Shown: one piece after another, positions 35,910 through 44,098 of the stretch
Layout: each line of letters opens with the position of its first letter
Position numbering within the stretch: the stretch's first letter is position 1
From: Clostridiales bacterium Firm_11
GTDB lineage: Bacteria; Bacillota; Clostridia; Christensenellales; Aristaeellaceae
Direction: 5' to 3'
Assembly (NCBI GenBank): GCA_001604105.1
Contig: LVAQ01000016.1
Span: forward strand, 1-64,000
DNA: 64,000 nucleotides
Notes under the pieces: model-generated
What the model was told of the DNA's origin: nothing
Databases searched by the model: none
The model's input: only the letters and a program-made list of their open reading frames with translations
Position numbers and translations under genes: made by a program

Positions 35910-35945
35910 CAGAGGGAAGGGCGCAATGCCCTTCCCTCTGTTTTG
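35910..35945. terminator. Terminator shared by rubrerythrin and the 76-residue gene
   Basis: CAGAGGGAAGGGC (35910-35922) and GCCCTTCCCTCTG (35928-35940) form a perfect 13-bp stem, followed by TTTTG. It lies between two convergent genes. Confidence 0.85.
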
Positions 35946-35972
35946 CAAACGATGCTGCAAGCGGTGTATTGT

Positions 35973-36203
35973 TTACACCACATTGCTGGAGGTGCACTCC
36001 ACGTACACGCTGCCGTCTTTGCGGCGTGTTAGCTTGGCTTTATTGCCTTCGCCATCATCCAGGGTCATCTTTTCGATGCTGTTCAGGGTCAGAAAATTCA
36101 CCGCGTCGCTTTCCACAAAACCGACCCAATCCTTGCGGTCGCGGGTTTCTTTTTGAGGGGCGTCCTGGGTCATCTCGTCAATGGTCATGCGTTTTTCTGT
36201 CAT
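35973..36203 (-). CDS. Small uncharacterised protein
   Basis: 76 residues, acidic and basic mixed, no membrane segment or known motif. The last half (NSIEKMTLDDGEGNKAKLTR then KDGSVYVECTS) has the alternating look of a small beta-sheet. AAGGAGG 7 bases before ATG 36203 and a promoter upstream (36234-36262) make it a real gene; the frame upstream of that is not coding. Confidence 0.75.
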   Translation of the reverse strand: MTEKRMTIDEMTQDAPQKETRDRKDWVGFVESDAVNFLTLNSIEKMTLDDGEGNKAKLTRRKDGSVYVECTSSNVV

Positions 36204-36547
36204 ATCTGTGCCTCCTTGTGTAGATCGTGATGTATCATAACGCATCTTCGGACGGATTGCAAGGTGGCGATACGGGTGAAGGATAACAGGCTGAATCAGG
36301 CTGCCAGCATGAGCGATGGATACGCGGGTTACTATGATGGCGCTCCAAACGAATCTACGCTCAGCAAAAGAGCATGGAAAGGTGGTTTTCATGCTGATGC
36401 AGGGGGGCAAAGGTGGATACGGGCAGATGTGGCGCGGCAAAGCCGTTCCCTCGCAAGGGTTTTCCACTGTGAATGGCGAATGATGATAGCGTATTGAACG
36501 CATACTTTTTGGGTAGAAGCGTAAAAGCAAACCATTGGGAGGGCGTC
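36204..36547. other. Divergent intergenic region before the molybdenum cluster
   Basis: 344 bases holding the minus-strand promoter of the small gene (36234-36262). No clear plus-strand promoter or molybdate-box palindrome was found before the regulator-like gene. No gene is seen. Confidence 0.5.
36234..36262 (-). promoter_or_regulatory. Promoter of the 76-residue protein gene
   Basis: Minus strand: TTGCAA (36257-36262), 17-base spacer, TATGAT (36234-36239). The transcript would start about 25 bases before the start codon. Confidence 0.65.
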
Positions 36548-37492
36548 ATGCAAATCAGCCAAGTGGGCGGTCTCATTGCCGCTGCCAGCCAAAAAGCCAC
36601 ACGTCCCACGCTTAAGCTTGGCGGGATATCCGCGATCAAGCGCATCGTCCTCACCATGCAGCAGGCAGGGGTGTTCCCCATCGTGGTGGTCACCGGTGTT
36701 GAAGCAGATGAGGTGCGCTATCAGCTTGCGGGGCGCGGCATGGTGTTTTTATTCAATTCGGATTATCAGGAACCAGAACTGTTTGATTCGGTTCGTATGG
36801 GGCTTTCTTTTCTAGCGGGGCGATGCGGTCGCGTGGTTTTTACGCCGGTCAATGTGCCCTTGTTTTCTCAAGCGACATTGAAAGCGCTGCTGGCCGCTAC
36901 GGGTGATGTGGTGATTCCCTCCTGCCAAAAGCGCGGCGGGCATCCGATTGTGCTGCAACAGCATGCGCTGGCGCCCCTTCTCGCGTATCGGGGTACAGGG
37001 GGCTTGCGCGGCGCCATTGCCGCTAACAGGCTCTCGCGAACCTATGTGGATGTGCAGGATGAAGGCGTGCTGCTCACCATCCATCAGGAGGCGGAGCTCA
37101 AAGCGCATCTGGATGCGCACAAGAGCGACTTCCTGCACCCCTATTTGCATTTGGCGCTGGAAGGTGAAGATGAGCTTTTTGGCGCACGGGCGAAGTTGTT
37201 GCTGTTCCTGATCGGAGAGATGCGCTCTGTACGAACTGCGAGTGAAAGCATGGCGCTTTCCCAAAGCAAAGCATGGGCAATTATCAACAAGCTGGAAGCA
37301 GCGCTGGGGTATGCGATCATCACGCGCAGGCAGGGCGGGCAGCGGGGCAGCGGCAGTGAGCTAACGCCGGAAGGTCGCAGGTTTCTGCTTGCGTTTCAGC
37401 GTTATGAAGAAGAGGTGCTTGCCCATAGCGGTTCCTGTTTTGAGCGCCTCCTGCGTGAGGGCGGTTTGCTGAGCGGCAGCGTGAAAGAATAG
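36548..37492 (+). CDS. MobA/MocA-like nucleotidyltransferase fused to a ModE-like HTH domain
   Basis: 314 residues in two parts. Residues about 1-190 are a MobA-like NTP-transferase fold (GGISAIKRIVLTMQQAGV, FTPVNVPLF, KRGGHPIVLQ), though the usual LAAGxSxRMG loop is altered to LIAAASQKATRPTLKLGG. Residues about 215-300 are a winged helix of the ModE/LysR type (LLFLIGEMRSVRTASESM, SKAWAIINKLEAALG, GGQRGSGSELTPEGRRFL). It probably senses or handles molybdenum cofactor and controls the xdh genes downstream. GGGAGG 5 bases upstream sets the start. Confidence 0.82.
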   Translation: MQISQVGGLIAAASQKATRPTLKLGGISAIKRIVLTMQQAGVFPIVVVTGVEADEVRYQLAGRGMVFLFNSDYQEPELFDSVRMGLSFLAGRCGRVVFTPVNVPLFSQATLKALLAATGDVVIPSCQKRGGHPIVLQQHALAPLLAYRGTGGLRGAIAANRLSRTYVDVQDEGVLLTIHQEAELKAHLDAHKSDFLHPYLHLALEGEDELFGARAKLLLFLIGEMRSVRTASESMALSQSKAWAIINKLEAALGYAIITRRQGGQRGSGSELTPEGRRFLLAFQRYEEEVLAHSGSCFERLLREGGLLSGSVKE

Positions 37493-37605
37493 AAGCCGTG
37501 CGGCCAGAAGACGTGCGAGCGGCATGCCGCATGGGTGAGCGGGGAAGTGGTTGGAACTGCATGCAAAGCCAACACGCAAGAAGGCGAGTTCCGCGCCAGA
37601 AGTAC

Positions 37606-37635
37606 TTGCCATCCATGGACAGCAGTGGGTATAAT
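37606..37635 (+). promoter_or_regulatory. Promoter upstream of the MocA-like gene
   Basis: TTGCCA (37606-37611), 18-base spacer, TATAAT (37630-37635). It implies a leader of about 145 bases before the gene at 37788; no Moco riboswitch is recognised in it. Confidence 0.6.
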
Positions 37636-37787
37636 AAGCACAGAGCAAAACACATCGCGATGCGGTGGGGTAAGCAGTGCAAAGGGGCGCGGGCGATGCG
37701 ATTGAGCAAGTCGGCGCCTTACGCGCTTATGCGCAAGGGATAAGCACCAGAGCATTGCAAGCGATGCACTGCGGAAAGGGGATGCCC

Positions 37788-38396
37788 ATGCAGATTCACG
37801 GATTGATCCTGGCGGCTGGATTCTCCCGACGCATGGGCGCGTTCAAACCTTTGCTGCGCATCGGCGAGCAAACGCTGCTGGAGACCAGTGTGCAAAGCAT
37901 GCTGGCGGGCGGCGCCATGCAAGTGACGGTTGTCTTGGGGCATCGCTCGGATGAATGCGCCGCGTTGCTGCGCAGCACATTCCCACCGGAGCAGGTTCGT
38001 GTAATCATCAATCCGGACTATGCTACGACGGATATGCTGGCATCCTTTCACGCGGGATTAACGGGTTTACCCGCATGTGACGCGTTCTATCTGCTGCCGG
38101 GGGATATGCCCGCCATCGCGCCGGAAACATACCGCCGCTTAGCTCTGGCCATGTCGCAAAGCGGAGCCATGGTGGTTTTCCCCATGGTGGAAGAAAGGCG
38201 TAAGCATCCGCCGCTCATTGCCGCGGAAGCGATCCCCGAGCTGCTGGCGTATCAGGGAGAAACTGGCTTGCGCGGCGCCTGGGATGGGTTTGCGGGAAAC
38301 ACGGCGGAGGTAGCGGTAACGGATGAGGGATGCACGCTGGATGCGGATACCGAAGCGGACTTCGAACGCCTGAAGGCTTACCTGGCATCCCGATGA
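37788..38396 (+). CDS. MocA-like molybdenum cofactor nucleotidyltransferase
   Basis: 202 residues with the intact nucleotide-binding loop LILAAGFSRRMGAFKPLL at residues 6-23, plus YLLPGDMPAI and KHPPLIAAEAI. This matches MocA, which attaches cytidine to molybdopterin for xanthine-oxidase-type enzymes, and fits the xdh genes that follow. Start at 37788, 6 bases after AAAGGGG; ATG 37782 is also in frame. It is the intact counterpart of the nucleotidyltransferase domain in the upstream fusion gene. Confidence 0.87.
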   Translation: MQIHGLILAAGFSRRMGAFKPLLRIGEQTLLETSVQSMLAGGAMQVTVVLGHRSDECAALLRSTFPPEQVRVIINPDYATTDMLASFHAGLTGLPACDAFYLLPGDMPAIAPETYRRLALAMSQSGAMVVFPMVEERRKHPPLIAAEAIPELLAYQGETGLRGAWDGFAGNTAEVAVTDEGCTLDADTEADFERLKAYLASR

Positions 38397-38681
38397 AGAG
38401 GCTGCTGTAAAAGGCATGATGAACAGGCAATGCCGCATTGCGCGCGTGGCAACCGGCTGGCAGCAGGCTTTACGATGGCATCTGCGTGCCTTACAAACCC
38501 TGCCGGCAGGATACACCCCGAACCAGAATGCGCGAGCGCCTTCGCGCAGGCAGATAAAAAGCTTGCCTGCCGCAAGCTGGCGACACGCATCCGCCGCTAC
38601 ATTCGCGGCAAAGCGGTATTGTTGGCCGTTGTTACCCCCGCGCCGTCTACAGTTTGGATAATATAAGGAGGGACGCTTGCC

Positions 38682-40811
38682 ATGCTGGATATTTCACGTT
38701 CGGTCGCAAAGAAGGACCACGCGCCCAAGACCAACGGCAGTGCCATGTATGTTGGAGATTTTGCCCCCGATGGTCTTTTGTATGGGCAACTGGTACGCTC
38801 GCCCTACGCCCGCGCTAAAGTGCTGGGCATTACGCTGCCGCCTTTGCCGGAAGGCTATTTTACCGTAGACGCCAGTGATGTGCCTGGGGTGAATCAGGTG
38901 CATATTGTTAAAGACGATACGCCTGTGTTTGCGGAAGATACAGTGGAGTTCATCGGCGACCCCGTGCTGATGCTGGTGGGGCCAAACGAGGAGGAAGTCG
39001 CCCGACTGGCCGCCGCCGTGCAGGTTGCCTATGAGCCGCTGCCCGCCGTGACCGATATCCAAAGCGCGGATACGGCGTTCTTTACTTACCAGTTCGGCCG
39101 CGGGGATGTGGCGCAGGCTTTCCATACCGCTGATAAGGTTTATGAGGAAAGCTTTGAAACGGGGTATCAGGAGCAGGCATACCTGGAAACGCAGGGTCTG
39201 ATGGCAGATTATGTGGATGGCAAAGTGACCGTGCACGGCAGCCTGCAATGCCCTTACTATATCCATGGCGCGCTCATCAAAGCGCTTGGGCTTTCGCCGG
39301 ATCGCGTGCGCGTCGTGCAGGATGCGACGGGCGGCGGCTTTGGCGGCAAAGAGGATTACCCGTCGATACTTGCTTGCCAAGTGGCGGTGGCTGCGATAAA
39401 AGCCAATGGAAAACCCGTTCGCGTGTGGTTTGGCCGCAGGGAGGACATTGAATTTACCTCCAAACGCCATCCATCGCTTTGTGTATACAAAGTGGCCGTG
39501 AAGGATGGCCGCGTAACAGCAATGGATATTGACGTCACCTTCAACGCGGGAGCGTATACAACGCTTTCGGCAGTGGTGCTGCAGCGCGGCATCATCGCGT
39601 CCCCGGGCGTGTATGAAGTACCCAACCTGCGCGTACAGGGCCGTGCAGTCAAGACGAATACCGTACCCAACGGTGCTTACCGCGGGTTCGGCGCGCCGCA
39701 GACTTTCTTTGCCGTAGAGATGATGATGGATCACATCGCGCGGGATCGGGGAGAGGATCCGCTTAAGTTCAAACTGGCCAATGCGAGCGTACAGGGCGCA
39801 ATGACATCCACCAGCGGCCGCTACCATTTTCCTGTACCGTTGCCCCGCATGGCGGAAACCGTGCGCCATATGAGCGGTTATGACCAGAAATGGCAGGCGT
39901 ATGCCGCGCCGCAGACGGGGCGTTACCGCAAGGGCATCGGCATGAGCATTTGGTTCCATGGCGCTGGTTTTACCGGCAGCGGGGAACGGGATCACATCAA
40001 GGCGGTTACAAAACTGCACAAATACGCGGATGGCCGTGTGGAGATACTCGCCAGCCAGGCGGAAATCGGGCAAGGCATTTGCACCACACTGTGCAAGATC
40101 GTCGCCAATGAGCTCAATCTTCCGCTGGACAGCGTCTTTTATGAGTACCCTGACACCGACCGCGTGCCGGATTCGGGTCCTACTGTTGCCAGCCGCAGCC
40201 TGATGACTGTCGGAGAACTGCTGCGCCGCGCGGCCATCCGCCTGCGCTCGCAGTGGCGTGACGGGGAAGAGCAGGTGGTAGAAGAACACTTTACAGAGCC
40301 GGATTTCGTGATTCCCTTTCATATTGAAACCTTTGAGGGGGACGCCTACCCCACCTATGCATGGGCGGCATGCGCCGCGGAGGTTACCGTGGATACGCTG
40401 ACGGGCGTGAACAGCCTGACAGGCGTATGGGCATGCTTTGATGTAGGTACGCCGATGGATGAAAACATCGTCATGGGGCAGATGGAAGGCGGCCTGCTGC
40501 AAGGGCTTGGTTATGCCAGCATGGAACAGATGGCTGCGGATCGCCAGGGGAGAATCCGCAATAACAGCTTTACGGATTATATCATCCCTACTTCTGTAGA
40601 TGTTCCGGTCATGCAGGTCAAGCTCCATGTGGAAGAGTACCCCCATGGACCCTATGGCGCCAAAGGCGCGGGCGAACTGCCTTTGGTTGGCGCAGCCGCC
40701 GCGTACATGGCGGCCATGGAACAGGCGCTGGGCGCGAACATCCGGCACATCCCCTTCAGCGCGGAAGACGCGCTGCACATATTGACTGAGAACCAAAAGG
40801 AGGTGCGCTGA
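38682..40811 (+). CDS. xdhA: Xanthine dehydrogenase-type molybdenum-binding subunit
   Basis: 709 residues of the aldehyde oxidase/xanthine dehydrogenase large subunit. Molybdopterin-contacting segments are visible: GGGFGGKEDY, GAYRGFGAPQTFF and GAKGAGELPLVGAAAAY, the last with the catalytic Glu. The N-terminal a/b hammerhead (KTNGSAMYVGDFAPDGLLYG) is complete. It oxidises a purine or other heterocycle by hydroxylation; the actual substrate needs active-site comparison. AAGGAGG precedes the start. First of three subunits with only one or few bases between. Confidence 0.92.
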   Translation: MLDISRSVAKKDHAPKTNGSAMYVGDFAPDGLLYGQLVRSPYARAKVLGITLPPLPEGYFTVDASDVPGVNQVHIVKDDTPVFAEDTVEFIGDPVLMLVGPNEEEVARLAAAVQVAYEPLPAVTDIQSADTAFFTYQFGRGDVAQAFHTADKVYEESFETGYQEQAYLETQGLMADYVDGKVTVHGSLQCPYYIHGALIKALGLSPDRVRVVQDATGGGFGGKEDYPSILACQVAVAAIKANGKPVRVWFGRREDIEFTSKRHPSLCVYKVAVKDGRVTAMDIDVTFNAGAYTTLSAVVLQRGIIASPGVYEVPNLRVQGRAVKTNTVPNGAYRGFGAPQTFFAVEMMMDHIARDRGEDPLKFKLANASVQGAMTSTSGRYHFPVPLPRMAETVRHMSGYDQKWQAYAAPQTGRYRKGIGMSIWFHGAGFTGSGERDHIKAVTKLHKYADGRVEILASQAEIGQGICTTLCKIVANELNLPLDSVFYEYPDTDRVPDSGPTVASRSLMTVGELLRRAAIRLRSQWRDGEEQVVEEHFTEPDFVIPFHIETFEGDAYPTYAWAACAAEVTVDTLTGVNSLTGVWACFDVGTPMDENIVMGQMEGGLLQGLGYASMEQMAADRQGRIRNNSFTDYIIPTSVDVPVMQVKLHVEEYPHGPYGAKGAGELPLVGAAAAYMAAMEQALGANIRHIPFSAEDALHILTENQKEVR

Positions 40812-40812
40812 T

Positions 40813-41289
40813 ATGGACAACAGCATCGAGTTTATCCTCAACGGCCAGCCCGTGACGTATCGGGGCAGTGCTACCGCGCGGCTTTTGGATGTGCTGCGCG
40901 ATACCTATCGCCAGACCGGCGTAAAGTGCGGCTGCAAAGAAGGCGAGTGCGGCGCATGCAGCATTATACTGGATGGACGGCTTGTCAACAGCTGCATGGT
41001 GGCCATGGGCAGGGTGGGCGGCAGTGACGTTTTGACCATTGAAGGCTATGCGCTCACACCCCAGTTTAAGGTGCTGGATGCGGCGTACGCGTCAGTATCC
41101 GCCGCGCAGTGCGGCTATTGCATCCCGGGGATGCTGCTGGCCAGCGAGTGTGTGCTGCGTACACACCCCAACCCCACCGAGGAACAGATACGCGAAGGTA
41201 TTTCCGGCAACCTGTGCCGCTGTACCGGGTATAACGCAATCGTAAAAGCCGTGCAGAGCGCCGCAAAAGAGGGGGCGGGTTTATGGTGA
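40813..41289 (+). CDS. xdhC: Xanthine dehydrogenase-type 2Fe-2S subunit
   Basis: 158 residues with two [2Fe-2S] clusters: plant-type CGCKEGECGACSI with a fourth Cys in VNSCMV, and the helical second cluster CGYCIPGM..NLCRCTGY. It passes electrons from the molybdenum centre to FAD. It starts 1 base after the xdhA stop, with AAAAGGAGG inside the end of xdhA, and overlaps xdhB by 7 bases. Gene order Mo, Fe-S, FAD. Confidence 0.95.
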   Translation: MDNSIEFILNGQPVTYRGSATARLLDVLRDTYRQTGVKCGCKEGECGACSIILDGRLVNSCMVAMGRVGGSDVLTIEGYALTPQFKVLDAAYASVSAAQCGYCIPGMLLASECVLRTHPNPTEEQIREGISGNLCRCTGYNAIVKAVQSAAKEGAGLW

Positions 41290-42101
41290 ATGGATATACA
41301 CCCACATCGCTGGCAGAGGCGTTGGCGATCCGCGCGCGGGAAATTGTTACGCCTTATGCCGGCGGTACTGACCTCATGATTGACGAACGGCGTGAAGGCA
41401 GTTACCTGTTTTTGCACCGTGTACAGGAGATGAAAGGGATTCGCCGCGAGGGGGAATTGCTTTGCCTGGGTGCGGCTTGCACCTATACGGCGCTGATGGA
41501 AAGCGCCTTAACCCCCGCGCTGCTTAAAGAAGCCATTGCGCTGATTGCGGCACCGGCCATCCGTAATGAAGGGACCATTGGCGGCAACATTGCAAACGGC
41601 AGCCCCAAGGCGGATAGCGCGCTCATCTTCTTTGTGGCGGATGCAAGCCTGCGGCTGGCGAGCGTGCGAGGAGAGCGGGTCATGCCCATTCGTGATTTCT
41701 ACCTTGGGCGTAAGCAGCTTGCCCTGATGCCGGATGAGTTGATCGTGGAAGTGCTGCTACCCATGACATGGATGGAGCATTACTGCTACGAAAAAGTGGG
41801 CGCGCGCAAAGCGCTGGCCATATCCCGCGTGGCATTTGCGGGGCTGATGACGATTCGGGACGGCGTGATCCAGCATGCGGCAACCGCTTTCGGTTCGGTA
41901 TCGGATGTGATTATCCGCAAGCCGGAACTGGACGCGATGCTCATCGGCAAAACCGTGGCGCAGGCCAAAGCGGTACGGGATGCTTACCTGGAGGCATATC
42001 GGGAAGTCATTGTACCCATTCGAGGACGCGTATCGGCAGAATATCGCAAGCAGGTATGCGTGAACCTGCTTACGGAGTTCCTCTCGCAGCACGGGATATA
42101 A
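41283..42101 (+). CDS. xdhB: Xanthine dehydrogenase-type FAD-binding subunit
   Basis: 272 residues of the CoxM/CutM-like FAD domain. The FAD-binding loops VTPYAGGTDLMID and RNEGTIGGNIANGSPKAD are intact, and the C-terminal part (about 170-265) is the CO-dehydrogenase flavoprotein domain. Its start lies within the last codons of xdhC, so the three subunits are translationally coupled. A good terminator follows at 42117-42153. Confidence 0.95.
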   Translation: MVNGYTPTSLAEALAIRAREIVTPYAGGTDLMIDERREGSYLFLHRVQEMKGIRREGELLCLGAACTYTALMESALTPALLKEAIALIAAPAIRNEGTIGGNIANGSPKADSALIFFVADASLRLASVRGERVMPIRDFYLGRKQLALMPDELIVEVLLPMTWMEHYCYEKVGARKALAISRVAFAGLMTIRDGVIQHAATAFGSVSDVIIRKPELDAMLIGKTVAQAKAVRDAYLEAYREVIVPIRGRVSAEYRKQVCVNLLTEFLSQHGI

Positions 42102-42116
42102 CTGGAATTCAAAACC

Positions 42117-42153
42117 AAAGCCGCTGAAAACGATGTGTTTCAGCGGCTTTTTG
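42117..42153. terminator. Terminator of the xdh operon and the GGDEF/HD-GYP gene
   Basis: AAAGCCGCTGAAA (42117-42129) and TTTCAGCGGCTTT (42138-42150) form a perfect 13-bp stem, followed on the plus strand by TTG; A/T runs on both sides allow both directions. Confidence 0.85.
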
Positions 42154-42194
42154 CTTGGGTGCTAAACGGCAATGGCTTTGGTTACCACCAAAGG

Positions 42195-43901
42195 TTACGC
42201 ATCGCTATCCTTCGGGGGATACGGCAGGAAAACCTTGTCACACCGATCTCCGCCTATGCTGTTATGCGCCGCAACGCATTGGCAGAAGGCCTCCACAGCA
42301 TCGGGATCAAACTGGGTACCGCTGCAACGACGCAATTCCTCCATGGCCTGGGTATAGGTGCGCGTTTTCTGGTAGGGGCGAATCGACGTCATGGCGTCAA
42401 AGGCATCCACAACGGTCAGAAGCCTTGCTAATGGATGAATTTCCTCGCCCCGTAAGCGATCTGGATATCCTGTGCCGTCGTAGCGTTCATGGTGATGCAG
42501 GATGATTGGCTGCACAACGTCAAAGGAGGGAATGGTACGGATGATATCGACCGCCAGTTGCGGATGCTGCTGGAGAATGCGCCATTCCTCCGGTGTGAGC
42601 GGGTCGGACTTGATCAGGATGTTTTCTTCGATGTTGATCTTTCCAATATCATGCAGGTAGGCGGAGTAAATCAGGTTGCGCCTGTCCTCTTCGGTGAGCG
42701 CCAGCTGGCTTGCCAGAAGGTTACAGTAGAACACCACACGCTCAACATGACGGTAGGTGTATTTATCCTTGGCGTTGATGATTGCGATGAAGGTTTTAAT
42801 CTGGGAGATGATTTCTGATTCAAAATGCAGTTCATCCAAAATGGAGAAATAGCTTTCCACGCGGTTTTTACAGAGAAATTTGGCACGATAGCAGGCATCG
42901 TCCGCGCCTTTGATGAGCTCGGCTTCGGACTTGGCTTTGCTGGGGTAGGTGCTGACGCCCACCGATATGGTCAGGCATTCGCCCGGCAGACTCTCCTGCC
43001 CCGCAAAGGGGTATGCCTGCACGGCGAGGCGCACCTTCTCCGCCTCTGCCACCGCTTCTTTTTCATCGATAGCGGGGAGGATAACCGCGAATTCCTCGCC
43101 GCCGTAACGGGCAATGAACGCGTTGTGCGGAAGGGATTCCACAAGCAACGTGGAGAGGATACGCAGCACCTCGTCCCCTTTCTGGTGGCCGTAGATATCA
43201 TTGTAGTATTTGAAATTGTCAATATCGATGAACAGCAGCGAAAGCGGCTCTCCCCGCTCTTTGCACAGCCGCGTCTGCGTAGCCAGGAAATCATAGAAGA
43301 AGCGATGGTTGTAAAGGCCGGTTAAACCGTCAATATTCACCAGATTCTTCAGGCTGGCGATATGCTTGCGGCGGATATCGTCATAGTAGCCCACCATCCA
43401 GGCGATGATCATGAATACGCATGCCAGCACAATGTCGCTTTCAAAGAACACATTCACATCCGCTCTGGGGGCAAAAACCAAGTCAACAGTCAGGATAATC
43501 ACTGCGGATAAAGCGGATACAATCATGCTGAGCGTTCGGCTGCACTCGATGCTGGTGAACAGGATCACAAAAATGAATAAAAACTTATAATTGCTGGTAT
43601 ACGAACCTGTCATGATGATGGATAGCAGCGCGATGGACATTGAAATGATCGGGTCTATCAGTCGTTTGACGGGGGAGCTGTTTGGAATGCGGGATTGAAC
43701 AAATATCCACAGGATGTAAATCACAAGGATGATCATCAGGATCGTGATGATGAGTACCTCGTGGGTAATCGTCGAAAGGAAATCCGGGTGCTTTGAAGAG
43801 TACTGCAATAAAGCAATCGCAGGAAATGCAAGCGACGCAACTTTAATGATATTCAGGATTTGCTGAATCTGTCCTTTGTTTTCGTTATCCACAATTATCA
43901 C
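42195..43901 (-). CDS. Membrane GGDEF / HD-GYP cyclic-di-GMP enzyme
   Basis: 568 residues. About six membrane helices fill residues 15-185. A GGDEF domain follows, with the catalytic motif intact as GGEEF (267-271); the inhibitory RxxD site upstream is replaced (PHNA), so product inhibition is unlikely. Next is an HD-GYP domain with HDIGK (417-421) and HHERYDGTGYPD, also intact. The protein could therefore both make and break cyclic-di-GMP. It starts with GTG 43901 after AGGAAGG. It lies 74 bases after agrD on the same strand, behind a hairpin. Confidence 0.93.
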   Translation of the reverse strand: MIIVDNENKGQIQQILNIIKVASLAFPAIALLQYSSKHPDFLSTITHEVLIITILMIILVIYILWIFVQSRIPNSSPVKRLIDPIISMSIALLSIIMTGSYTSNYKFLFIFVILFTSIECSRTLSMIVSALSAVIILTVDLVFAPRADVNVFFESDIVLACVFMIIAWMVGYYDDIRRKHIASLKNLVNIDGLTGLYNHRFFYDFLATQTRLCKERGEPLSLLFIDIDNFKYYNDIYGHQKGDEVLRILSTLLVESLPHNAFIARYGGEEFAVILPAIDEKEAVAEAEKVRLAVQAYPFAGQESLPGECLTISVGVSTYPSKAKSEAELIKGADDACYRAKFLCKNRVESYFSILDELHFESEIISQIKTFIAIINAKDKYTYRHVERVVFYCNLLASQLALTEEDRRNLIYSAYLHDIGKINIEENILIKSDPLTPEEWRILQQHPQLAVDIIRTIPSFDVVQPIILHHHERYDGTGYPDRLRGEEIHPLARLLTVVDAFDAMTSIRPYQKTRTYTQAMEELRRCSGTQFDPDAVEAFCQCVAAHNSIGGDRCDKVFLPYPPKDSDA

Positions 43902-43937
43902 TGCGCCTTCCTACACAAGGATCGGTGGATGCCTCGT

Positions 43938-43963
43938 GTGGGAGGCGGTTGCCCGCCCCCCAC
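43938..43963 (-). promoter_or_regulatory. Strong hairpin between agrD and the GGDEF/HD-GYP gene
   Basis: GTGGGAGGCGG (43938-43948) pairs with CCGCCCCCCAC (43953-43963), 11 bp with one G-U-type pair and a 4-base loop. There is no T-run on the minus strand, so it is more likely an mRNA-processing, stability or attenuation element than a full terminator. Confidence 0.5.
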
Positions 43964-43975
43964 GGGATACAAGGC

Positions 43976-44098
43976 TCACTCGTTGCGCAGGGATGCGGGC
44001 TCTTCGGGCTGATAGATGAAGAGATAGCATGCAGAGGAGGCCACCAGTGCCGCAACGAGGGTGCTGATCGCGGCGATCAACCCATACATCTTTTTCAT
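43976..44098 (-). CDS. agrD: Cyclic lactone autoinducer peptide precursor (AgrD)
   Basis: 40 residues, too short for most gene callers. It has an amphipathic/hydrophobic N-terminus (KKMYGLIAAISTLVAALVAS), a core SACYLFIYQPEEPASLRNE and a charged tail. The cysteine at 24 followed by four residues and then YQPEEP is the clostridial AgrD pattern, so the mature peptide is probably a five-membered thiolactone on Cys-Tyr-Leu-Phe-Ile, with cleavage before Tyr29. AAAGGAG precedes the ATG, which overlaps the agrB stop by 4 bases (ATGA). This is the signal of the locus. Confidence 0.93.
   Translation of the reverse strand: MKKMYGLIAAISTLVAALVASSACYLFIYQPEEPASLRNE

Noticed and set aside
38694..40841. 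Long minus-strand frame across xdhA
   Set aside because: Antisense to conserved molybdopterin motifs; no RBS or domains of its own.
43902..43975. A cyclic-di-GMP riboswitch before the GGDEF/HD-GYP gene
   Set aside because: Only 74 bases with one hairpin and none of the conserved riboswitch segments.
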